DNA from: Asterias amurensis
Taxonomy: Eukaryota; Echinodermata; Asteroidea; Forcipulatida; Asteriidae
Length of the DNA: 64,000 nt
Assembly (NCBI RefSeq): GCF_032118995.1
Contig: NC_092656.1
Span: forward strand, 20,108,965-20,172,964
Direction: 5' to 3'
A program made the position numbers and the translations under genes. The notes beneath the pieces were generated by a model. That model was given only the letters and a program-made list of their open reading frames with translations. It had not been told where the DNA came from and ran no database searches. Positions 12,541-23,024 of this stretch are shown here, piece after piece (the first letter of the stretch is position 1; each line of letters opens with the position of its first letter).

Positions 12541-13520
12541 GTGAAGCCAGAACTTCATTCACTTCATTGATGGCATTATACACACACGCATACTGAGGAG
12601 TGTAAATTCAAAAAGAAACTCTCATCATAGAGCTAGTTTGCTTCGTGACCTTCGTTTCGTCAAAAGGTAATCACACAATTCCGAAATGGGTCGTTATTAT
12701 CAGGTTAGACCTGGGAATTTAGAAAAATGCATCCCCCGCGGTGACAATGTCGCGCACATGTAAATAAGTCACACACTGCACATTCAGCAAAATGAAAAAC
12801 CCATTTCCTGATGGATTGGTAGAATTATCTCCACAATGCATGTGTGGAAACCGGAATTTTTACAGGCAAGCTAACTGTATAACACACAGCGTGAAGTTGA
12901 TATTCAGTTGAGTATGAGAGCTTTTTGCACAGAACGTCTGTACTTTCCCCCGTAACAAAAAAAAGAAACAACATTCACAATGGATGCATTGAACCACAAG
13001 TCAAATACACCCGGACAAAACATCCAGGACTTGTCAAGTGGAAAATGTTGCTACGAAAATATTGTTTCAAGTAGAGTATGAATTGCAAAAGTGGCGTTTC
13101 AATTCTAAAGAACCTGAATAGATACGTCTAGCAAAATGCTTTGTCCCACGTACGTAGATTTCGTGAGAGAATTGGATTCGTAACAACCGATAGCCGAGGC
13201 TAAATAGACCAGAAAACACTTTTAACCTTAAAATGTTCGCAAAGGCTTCGACATGGCGCGAAAAATGGACGTGACCACCAAAGTACAAAATATGACAATA
13301 ATAACACATGGTATGGTGATACAGACAGTGAAGGTACATTGGAGAATATGTTTCGACACGCAGGCATTAGATGTGCTGGTCACACCATATACAATAAACA
13401 CCATAGACAGAATATTAATGGTGTGATGTGTGCTTTTTTTAGTGTTTGCTTTATCACTGTGAAAATACCTGAAACTTTCACGAATTCTATGGCGAACCAT
13501 GTGTGAACAAAATCCATATA

Positions 13521-13597
13521 ACTCGGGTGGGATTCGAACCCACTATACGTTTGTCATGCTAGAGCATGTCTTCCATTATATCACCGAGCTAGCCCAA
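13521..13597 (-). mobile_element. SINE 5' (tRNA-like) fragment
   Basis: The minus strand reads GCTCGGTGATATAATGG, then GTGGGTTCGAATCCCACCC and GAGT: an A-box/B-box arrangement and the same CCCACCCGAGT end as 17059-17305. The anticodon region does not fold into a normal tRNA, so it is a SINE head, not a tRNA gene. Confidence 0.7.
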
Positions 13598-14275
13598 TGC
13601 AAACCAGACCAAACGAGCAGAGGAAGAAACATGTACAAGTAGGCCTATATGACGTACACAAGGTCCTGGGTTCAGCATCCACACACTATACATTTCTTGG
13701 TCTTAGTGATGATGGCACTCTTTCAAGCAAGTCTTCCTTAGTGGGCCGTTGCTTTCTGTCCATGTACATATACCTCGAATCAGTAGCACACTTTTATAGA
13801 GCTACTGAAATCACCAAAATCTTCAAAATCCCAACTCATTTAATCAACCTGGACATTTTGTCACCACAAATCGAATCCCTCAAAAACGTTCAGAATGTCG
13901 TTATTTTGGAAAGAGCTCACTTACTGCTCCTCTCCTTTATGTCCAATGAGACTATACAACAATACAAAACACAGACAACCTTCCCGCCAGGGGTTTAGCT
14001 GATTTGTATAAACCATGGAGGAAGAAAATAACAAGGTGTCCAAATGTGCCGATAGTGTTAATTGAAAAACATGGGCTATGCAAACATTCCATACCACATG
14101 TCATCTGCGAGTGGATAAGAGAATGTGTATTGGCTCAAAACAGTGCACCCATGGAGGTAGATGTGCACCCAAAGGTATCTCGACACCCACTATCCTCTCA
14201 CCAGCAAAGGTACTCGGTCAAAAAAAATACATTCATCACATCAATGGTTTGGGAGGAGTAATCCCATCCCTGCCG

Positions 14276-14443
14276 TCGATTTCACAAAACTCCTCCTAAC
14301 TTAAGACTAATCTTAGGACTTAGGACGAGTCACAACCCTGCACTGTAGCATGCAGGCCTTAAGATTAATCCTAAGTTAGGACGAGTAACTCGTCCTAACT
14401 CGAGATAAGACGAGTCCTAACTCTTTGTGAAATCGACGGCTGT
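14276..14443. mobile_element. GTCCTAA foldback repeat, copy 1
   Basis: A palindromic element of about 170 bp bounded by CGATTTCACAAA and TTTGTGAAATCG, rich in TTAGGACGAGT and ACTCGTCCTAA. Family copies recur at 25283-25420, 39640-39803, 40543-40687, 46969-47124, 52911-53143 and 60701-60868. Confidence 0.85.
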
Positions 14444-14555
14444 TCTTTAGAATTTGTTGAAAAGTGAGAAGATAGGCCCTACTTGTGCTGTTTGCCTCGC
14501 CTACCCCTGACAACAAAACGCCTTGCCCTTACTCTGTTTCAAACATGGAGCTTAA

Positions 14556-14924
14556 AGGAACACGTTGCCTTGGATCGGTCGAGTTGGTCTTTGAAAAGCG
14601 TTTGTTATAATATGCATATGGGTAGGAATATGCTGTAAAAGTAGAATACAATGATTCACACAAACATGCCTCGAAATTGCACGGTTTTCCTTTTACCTCG
14701 TCGGCTAACACGGTCGGCCATTTATGATTTTTGACTCCCATAAAAAAATGGCCGACCGTGTTAGTTCGCACAGTAAAAGGAAAACCACGCAATTTCGAGG
14801 CAAACTTGTGTGGATCATTATATTCTACTTTTAAATTATCTTTCCAACCATATGCATTTTATAACAAACGGTTACAAATGCTTTGTTATAGACCAACTCG
14901 TCCGATCCAAGGCAACGTGTTCCT
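14556..14924. mobile_element. Foldback MITE, AACACGTTGCC family, copy 2
   Basis: TTAA on both sides, ends AGGAACACGTTGCC and the exact complement. Long arms meet around 14740 in the GGCCATTT region. No coding capacity. Confidence 0.9.
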
Positions 14925-15130
14925 TTAAAGGGCCAACGCGGCAGAAAATTCAGTCCCACTTATCTTCTATTTTAACCATCCCAACCAATCACATCCCATC
15001 CTCACTTGCAGCTTTCTACAGATGGTTCTAAATTATCTAGTCTCAATTTGTATTACGGTGACAAGGTCGTATTTAATAATGTGTGTTATAGCTCTTCAAA
15101 TGGTGTTAGCTGGGAAGATCTGGAAATTAA

Positions 15131-15205
15131 GTGTCCAAATTGAAAAATGGGGTGTCCAAATTGATAAATAGGGTGCCCAAATTGAAAAATAGGGTGCCCA
15201 AATTG
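15131..15205. repeat. Short tandem repeat, about 21 bp unit
   Basis: About four units of GGGTG(T/C)CCAAATTGAAAAAT with minor variation. Confidence 0.8.
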
Positions 15206-15953
15206 CTCACTTGTTAAAATTACATGACAGAATACTCCTCAAGGTTAAATCCAATCTTCAGACACCTCGATTGAACTAAATGACACACAGATGGTCTGAC
15301 TATAGATATACACTGGCCCGAACACGCCCCTCCATGGTCGCTTAAGCCGAAAATATTGCTTAAAAATTGTCTGCTAAGCAGAAATTACCAGGATACCAGT
15401 CACAATTTGTACATGTAACATGATGGTTTGGTTGGTTACCTAATTCTGGTAAGCATAATTTTGTTGTGCTAAGCTACTTTTTGTGCCCAAAGCAGCTGTT
15501 TAAAACTTGGCATTTACGATAGTTGATTTCAGCATAGCTCGGCAAGAAAAGCCAATAGGTGGTTTTCCATGTCTCACTATAAAGAAAAAGGTCTCACAGT
15601 AAAACCCACATGCTGTCCGTTGATCTTTGAAGACCTAAGCTCAGTTGATGACCCTGGCTTCGTCACAAATCCTGCAAACTTCTCACCATCAAGGCGATGT
15701 TTATCACGACCGAATAAATTGCAAAAACATTTACTGACATTGAGTTTCTTTTTCGTTTAAGAAAGAAAATGTGAAATACAAGAAAGCTGCGCGTGGATAG
15801 AGTCAAGGACAAACGTATAAAAAGGGCACCGCTGCTGCGTAACTGGAGATCAGTTATTAATCCAACGAAATTGCCGCGCAGATGGCCGTGCACTTGACCG
15901 CGATGACTCCGCGCAGAAGAAATAATTGTTGAGCTTAAACAACTTGGTTTTAA

Positions 15954-16268
15954 AGCCAGTGGACACTATTGGTAATTGTCAAAGCCCAGTCTTCTCACTT
16001 GATGTATCCCAACATATGCATAAAATAGCAAACCTGTGAAAATTTGGGCTCATCTGGTCATCGAATTTGCATTGTGTACCTTCAGATGCATAACAAAACG
16101 ATTCAGCTGAAGTCTCATATTATATTCTTTCTCAAAAACTACGTTACTTCTGAGGGAGCCGTTTCTCACAATGTTTTATACTATCAACAGCTCTCCATTG
16201 CTTGTTATACCACGTACGTTTTTACGCTAACAATTATTTTGATTAATTACCAAAGGTGTCCTGTGCCT
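15954..16268. mobile_element. TTAA MITE, CAGTGGACAC family, copy 1
   Basis: Flanked by TTAA. It starts AGCCAGTGGACACTATTGG, contains the shared ACATATGCATAAAATA and TCTCAAAAACTACGTTACTTC blocks, and ends at GTGCCT before TTAA. Slightly shorter than other copies. Confidence 0.85.
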
Positions 16269-17058
16269 TTAAACACACAGCTGAAAGAACTATTTGTTGT
16301 GCTGAACAACTTGGTTTTTAAGTTGAGAAAAATGTAATTGCTAACTGTTACAACTTGGATGAGATTACTGCGTGGGAACAACAGGGGTTATAAACGAATC
16401 GAATGATGTCAAAATCAATTTACTTCTAGGAAAACAACCGTTCATTCTTTTTTTTCATGATGGGACAAAGGTAACTCGCATCGCAATGGTAAAAGCTTGT
16501 GTTGTTCTTGACAGGAACGCGTTAACTTAATTTTACAGGAAGTCACAATTAGGTGCAAATCCCGTTCTAGTCATTTTCTCATAGACATTATACGAGTTAT
16601 GTTGGCCAGTTCCATCATACAATGTGTACGCTTACAATGAGCAGAAAATGTGCCTGAACAAATTAAAGTTTGTATAGGCCCTAGCTCAAGAAGATTTGTG
16701 TTGTTCACAACAATGGATTTGCACCATTGCGTCACACAAGCCTGTCCACCGGAACTGTATGCAGGTAACATAGCATGCCTTTCGCTTTGCTTAACGGTAG
16801 CCTAGGCTATGTCTATGAAGCATAAACCTTGCCTAATGATTGCAACACTGCATGGCTTAATCAAAATACTAACAAGCTCTGTATAATTGAATTCACATGA
16901 AGCACATGATGATGCACCGGCGACCAACACACTCTGAACACGGGTTGAGACAACCATGTGCATGTTCGCACCATGGAGGAAGAACTCCATGTTCGCACTA
17001 AGGGTCAAAATAAGCAATACATAAAACGTGATTCCTTTAGCTAATAACTATAAGCCCA

Positions 17059-17305
17059 TAGCACATAGGATTCGAACTGCCTCTAGCTACCGAGCAATCT
17101 CGGTGGTCTAGTTGGTATGACACTGCTCTAGAATTGCAAAGGTCGTGGGTTCGAATCCCACCCGAGTAAAATGCCTGTGATTTTTTTCACAGGACTCGGG
17201 AAAGTACTGAGTATACAGTGCTACACACATCGGTGTATATGGGTAAAAAAACAAAAATTAAAAATTAATATTCTTTATCCCCGATGCAAATTTAACATCT
17301 ATTAA
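17059..17305 (+). mobile_element. Full-length tRNA-derived SINE with 13-bp target duplication
   Basis: Bounded by perfect 13-bp direct repeats AACTATAAGCCCA at 17046-17058 and 17306-17318. The head has an A-box-like GGTCTAGTTGG and a B box GGTTCGAATCC (RNA polymerase III promoter). The body contains a small inverted repeat CCTGTGA...TCACAGG, and the tail is AT-rich and ends in A residues. Related fragments occur at 10166-10250, 13521-13597 and 63430-63497. Such elements are mobilised by LINE machinery in trans. Confidence 0.88.
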
Positions 17306-18431
17306 AACTATAAGCCCACCAATAAATCTAAACCTAATCACAAGTGCCATGATCTTAGTGGAAAGTTTCCCCAGAAAATATTGTCTCTCCATGATGAAGA
17401 AATCATGGGTTAACACTGGTCCCATGGCAGACGCATTTCAGAAAGTTGGCCTTGAGTCTGTCCCGAGGATTGTCAAAATCTTCAACAGCTGCAAAAAACA
17501 TAAACAAAAGGAAGGCTAAGTTTGCCGTAATTTTACTCCATTGTTCACAAACGGATCCGGATTTTGTTGTTGGAAGAAAGGAGGGAAAATTGTCACACAG
17601 TGTTGGTATGGTCAGTCAGCCCATATAGAGCTATAGCTCTCGTCAGCCTACGGCCAGACAAGGGGTGCAGTGATATTATTGTTCACACTGCTTGCTGTGT
17701 GAGATTCAACACAGAGAAAGGATTCACAAGTGACTGTGAAAAGGGGGGTCCAAGATTGAGCATCGGACCGCACAGAGATACCGTTTGCCCATTTTGCGGT
17801 CTTTTACAAAAGCCACCATAACCAGATTATAGCTGTGTGTGGTGGGAATGTGGTCTCCTACCATAATAATGGCTTAGCCAGATGACTTGCGAATCGTCGT
17901 TTTGGCTTCTCACCATTGGTTAGTTCCGAAAAAGGAAACTGATGGTTGAAATTTTTTTCGATGCCCAAGCAACAACTTTCGAACAAAGACCAGCAAGCAA
18001 AAGGATATAAATTAATAGTTTGGAGACCTATACAAGAATACTGCAGGTTACTTCAAGTTACAAAAATTCTATGGTTTGGGGAAGAACATCGTTAAAAAAA
18101 ATTGTAGCTTTTCTTGAAAACACTATTCAGGTGCTAGGACGAAAACTATTGATATCTCTTTGTATTAGACTGTTTGAACATACCATGATGGGAGAAAGAC
18201 CAGCTGACCAGTAAGTAAGGGCATAGAGTAAAGACAGCAGGGCAAGGCTAATTTACAACACCACGATTGCCCTGTCCTAATTGATATTCCAGACGTTGAC
18301 ACAACAGCAATGAACTAAACGCTACTCAAGTACTGTTCCCTTCTTTACTTAAACCACAAAACATCTATATCCTAAATGATATTTACTTAAATTCTGTTTT
18401 CCCCGAGCTTTTAATTTACTGCCCAACATCA

Positions 18432-18507
18432 GCAAGCAAAGACTACTTGCAAACTTGCAAAGCAAGACTTCTTGCAAACTTGCAAAGCAAGACTTCTTGC
18501 AAACTTG
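18432..18507. repeat. 25-bp tandem repeat
   Basis: About three copies of CTTGCAAACTTGCAAAGCAA plus GACTT, the first one diverged. No other function evident. Confidence 0.85.
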
Positions 18508-18958
18508 TAAGCATAAACCCAAACACAGCAACAATAAACCACGCGTTCCTAAGGCGAGTAAGGTCTGGTCTATATAATCAGCAAACAAGTGTTCCTCATT
18601 TTCATTCCTTGCTCTATGCTCATTCCAATGCAAATAAAACATTTTGACCCTGAATCACTGTAATGCAATCATTCCAAGCCCAGCCAAATGTAATCTATAC
18701 CATAATAGTTAATGCAAGCATTCATGTTTAAAGTGCGATGTTACAACCATTGAGGGAAAAAATGGTGTCCATTTCCCTTTCTGCATGTTTCAACCGTATG
18801 TGTGATTGCGTTAAGTTACCATTAAGACCCTATAATATAATCTTACTCGACTTGGATTTCAAATCTAAACAATGAACTAGCGATAACAGACACACTTGGT
18901 AAACATGAACTCCTTTGACGTTTCTGGCTAAGTTTCCAAAGAAACAAGTTTCACTTAC

Positions 18959-19200
18959 CAATTATTTGACTCCAACTTTCCCGGAAGCTTTTACCACACA
19001 AGGCTCTCGATCCTCCACCAACGTCCACCCTCCTCACAACTAAGGTCCCTTGGAGGATTAAAGTCCCAACCGCAGAGAGGCAAGTCAAATTCCTTCTGGA
19101 ACAATTAAAGTCAAATGCAAGGAGCTCGCCTAACCGACCCGACCCGGTCTTGTCACTGCGAGCTTCTGCTATTACTAGCAGAAATCAACCTTTACACCAG
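18959..19200 (-). other. Possible 5' non-coding exon / promoter-proximal segment
   Basis: The minus strand reads a GC-richer stretch ending in a very good donor (AATTG|GTAAGTGA) at 18959. Just upstream, around 19300-19325, overlapping ATTGG and CCAAT boxes occur on this strand. It could be the first leader exon of the fibrillin-like gene, but no transcript evidence is available. Confidence 0.25.
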
Positions 19201-20754
19201 ACTAATAAATTTTAAGGAAGGAAGTTGCCTTTTTATCAGGGTATACTTTTTTCCCCCAGGACTGTCAACAGCAAGGAAGTAAAGCACGCGCACCCATTGG
19301 GGGTCCCACTCAGCATTGGCCAATGCAGATAATCTTAGTTGGTGGATGGACAATGATTCTGTGGCGGCAGTGTGTATAGGGATTTTGACCAATCACCAGT
19401 CACAAAGTGCCACGCCTCATCTCAGATTTCGGGGCCTAATTCTTTGGAAGAGGGGTTCGCTCGGGGGGGGGGGGATCCCAATGTACAATTCTTTGAGATT
19501 GTGCAGACATTCAAATTCTCCTGGAGAGGGCAGCTCGCAAGGTTATCTTCACATGGCGAGGAATTTTCTGTTTACGTTGACATACTTTTGAGGATCTCAA
19601 AATTAGTGGCAAGTGATGACGTAAGAAACCTGGTCGTTGTCCCCATTACCTGTCCAGATGGTTTACCATCGACCAACCCCAGCAACCCATGAGCAACCCA
19701 ACCAGACAGAAAGGAGAAGTGTGAGAATGAAAGAAAATCTGCCAGTACCAGAATTAAAACGTAACTTGAAAACTTTACTTCCAAAACCCCTGTCTGCACA
19801 ATTTTACATTGCACATGCAATGACCTCGTCTTATAACTGATGAGAGTCATGTTGTTCGACCTTTGACCTAATGTGCTGACGCAGTTCCTTATACCCTAAT
19901 AACATTAACATTATCGAGGGGGAAATGTATTAGGCACTGTGTGTTATTTTGCAGTAAAGTCCGTCCTGAATACACAAACAGCTCCAAAAGGAGATGTCTT
20001 CTTATCTTAAAAGCAGTCTTGAGTGATGGTCTGGTCCTTGCTCTATGGTCAGCCCACTCAGCTGAGCAAGGACACCGTTATTATTCAAGAGCCAGTATAG
20101 CCCGAAAATAGCAGCCCGTTTCTTCATACAAAATTTGTTATTGGAAGACAGCCTGCTTTTGTGTACATTGTGTTAACGGAGTCTCAGAACCCTATTCAGT
20201 TGCCACTCGGCTCAAGTGTTGATCGTAATTGAACGAACCATTGGAGAACACTCCTTTGTCCTCTCACCTTTTTTTGCTGCAGACCACATAGCTGGACTGC
20301 ATTAGGAGCATAGAAAAGATGTGATGCTTTCCTCTCATTGTAAAATCCTCTTTTTTCAGAGCAAGGACATCCCCTGGTTTGTTTGTCTTGTTGTTTGCGT
20401 AACTCAGCAGCCCCTCCCCAGGATGGCTGAGGACAATGTATGGTGGATGTCTATAGGCTATATAATAGGATTTTTTTTATATATTTTTTTTTTTGGGGGG
20501 GAGGGGGATGTATTCGTGTGAGGCAGGGAGCTTACATGGATGTGGACTCAATTCAATTCACTGGTTTGAAACTCACATTATTCCATACTTCAGGATAATT
20601 ACGAAGAAAGACGTAAGAAAAACATGAAATTACTAGAGGGCCTAACTTGTACATATTTTGGCACCCACTGAGCACACAAACCTTCCACCGTCCAACCACA
20701 CCCTTGTCTAGATGCTGACTTTGACAAGCTGGATAGATGTAGAACATGCATTAA

Positions 20755-21107
20755 AGACACTGGCCACCTTTGATTGTCAAAGACCAGTCCTCTCACTTGG
20801 TGTATCTCAACATATGCATAAAATAGTAAACCTGTGAAAATTTGAGCTCAATTGGTAGACAAAAACACCTTTGTCCCACCAAGTTGTTTGCCTTCAGAAG
20901 CTTGATTTCGAGACCTCAAATTCTAAGACTGAGATCTCGAAATCAAGTTCGTGGAAAATTACTTCTTTCTAAAACTATGTTACTTCAGAGGGAGCCGTTT
21001 CTCACAATGCTTTTACTATCAACTTCTCCCCATCCCCATTACTCGTTACCAAGTAAGGTTTTATGCTAATAATTATTTTGAGTAATTACCAATAGTGTCA
21101 ACTGCCT
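20755..21107. mobile_element. TTAA MITE, CAGTGGACAC family, copy 2
   Basis: TTAA flanks; the left end is diverged (AGACACTGGCCACC) and the right end is AGTGTCAACTGCCT. It contains a central inverted repeat GATTTCGAGACCTCA...TGAGATCTCGAAATC. Confidence 0.88.
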
Positions 21108-21579
21108 TTAAGTCAGACTTACACAGTATAAGAAGCCGACGCTTTTGGTGAGAAGCCCGATGGACCGGTTAACAGAACGTATGAACAAGAATAACGGACC
21201 AGAAAGTTAAAAAAAAAAAACACCCAGAAATTATTATATTTTTTTCGCAGTGCTTGAAAGGCTAGTGCAGTAGACTATCCCAATTCCATGATGGCAAACT
21301 GGAGTATTTATTGCTTAGGGCTTACTCAATTTCACATTAAAAGTATATGCCCCGTAAAGTAACATTTTAAAAGGACGCAGATCATTGTAAATGTATGGAC
21401 AAGAAACCGAATTGACAACAAAAGGAAAACCACCAAAATAGGACTAGACAAACTCGACTAGACAAACTCAGTTCTAGCCCCTGAATCCGAAGGTCACACG
21501 ATAAAATCCCGCTCTAGTCAATTTGCTTTGTTAAAATATATCTGAAAAGCAAGCTTTAAGCACTGAATTTAAAGGTTAA

Positions 21580-21961
21580 AGGAACACGTTGCCTTGGATC
21601 GGTCGAGTTGGTCTTTGAAATGCGTTTGTAACCGTTTTTTATAAAATGCATATGGGTAGAAAGATGTTGAAAAAGTAGAATACAATGATCCGCACAAACA
21701 TGCCTCGAAATTGCGTGGTTTTCCTTTTACCTCGTCGACTAACACGTCGGCCATTTATGGGGGTCAAAATTTTGACTCCCATAAATGGCCGACCATGTTA
21801 GTTCGCACAGTAGAAGGAAAACCACGCAATTTCGAGGCAAACTTGTGTGGATCATTGTATTCTACTTTTCAAACATCTTTCCAACCATATGCATTTTATA
21901 AAAAACGGTTACAAACGCTTTTGTTTTGACCAACTCGTCCGATCCAAGGCAACGTGTTCCT
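21580..21961. mobile_element. Foldback MITE, AACACGTTGCC family, copy 3
   Basis: Best-preserved copy: TTAA at both flanks, ends AGGAACACGTTGCC/complement, arms of roughly 180 bp meeting around 21765 at CCATTTATGG...CCATAAATGG. Confidence 0.92.
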
Positions 21962-23024
21962 TTAAACTTCTAACAAATACAATGAATTTCACAAAAGCAA
22001 GGGATAGGCATATTCTTCAAGACTTTTAAGACGGAGTGGAAACTGTGCACGAGGAACATAATCTCGACTCAGTCAGAGTTGTCTTGCCTTCGCCCATGGT
22101 TCACTCAAATCATGGAGGAATAAGAACAATTCCTCCATGCTCACACCATGGAGGTAGAATTGTTCACATATAGAGAAAGGACCTTGCTCAGTGGTTTACT
22201 ATAGACGAGTATTTTTGGCTGTGAGATGCAAAACAAGTAAAGCGATTTGTTTCATATTTATTTGGCCATTATAAGACACAACACACCGACCATGGGGGTA
22301 AACATGTAATAGTAAGGAAGGAAGTTTGGAAGTTTGTGGATGAGGGCGCCCTCTTGCGGTAAACATTTCGTTTTTGAGTAGATTAACTTTGCAGGCGCAA
22401 TTGGAACCCGGGCTGAAATATCGAGTAAGTTAGTGTGCTATTTACTACATTTGGTCTGTTTTTTTATCGCATAGGACCTATCGTTTCTTTTGAGGATGCT
22501 GACTTGTTGTTTTACATATTATGGATTGGTTTCTTTGGGATGTTTTGGGGGACAAATTGTCACACGCCTTTTTACGGGGATGCTGTACAGACTGGATCCC
22601 CATGCCTCGCCGTAGTCACAACATCTACATAAACAAAGAACCAGTCTATTTGCAACATTGCGCAACAATGTCACGTTTTGGCCTGGACATTGCCTTGGTG
22701 TTCTTTGAAATGGTCCAACTAAAAAAAAATGCCCTCATAAAGGTGCCTTGTAGTTTCAAGAAGAAAACGCATTGGTGCCCTTGCCCTTTCAAAAGGCTAT
22801 AGTATTAATTAGCATCAACAAGCATGCATACACAACTCAGCAACTTAAACTTAAACTTCTGCAGTTGAATTTTTGAAGTGAATGAAGGATTTTTAAATTG
22901 AAATGGTTCGTCATCTCTATTTAGAGAAGGGCTAGTTCTAGGCTACTGAAAAAAAATTGATGCCATATTTTACAATGTTGAACATCTCTTTATACCCCAT
23001 TACAGATTGACAACCACACACATC

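Larger units (their letters stand above)
10039..23024. other. 13 kb region without a recognised coding gene
   Basis: Lies between the divergently arranged fibrillin-like and GTPBP3 start codons and should hold both promoters. It contains SINE pieces at 10166-10250, 13521-13597 and 17059-17305, MITEs at 14276-14443, 14556-14924, 15954-16268, 20755-21107 and 21580-21961, and two possible 5' non-coding exons. Open frames such as 10990-11532 and 13597-13998 match nothing I recognise. Confidence 0.55.

Noticed and set aside
13597..13998. 133-codon plus-strand open frame
   Set aside because: Starts at the edge of a SINE fragment and shows no familiar motif.
17391..17519. 42-codon open frame with a coding look (MADAFQKVGLESV)
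   Set aside because: Too short, no neighbouring exons, no known family.
19372..19692. 106-codon plus-strand open frame
   Set aside because: Overlaps a poly-G run and shows no motif; no splice or start support.
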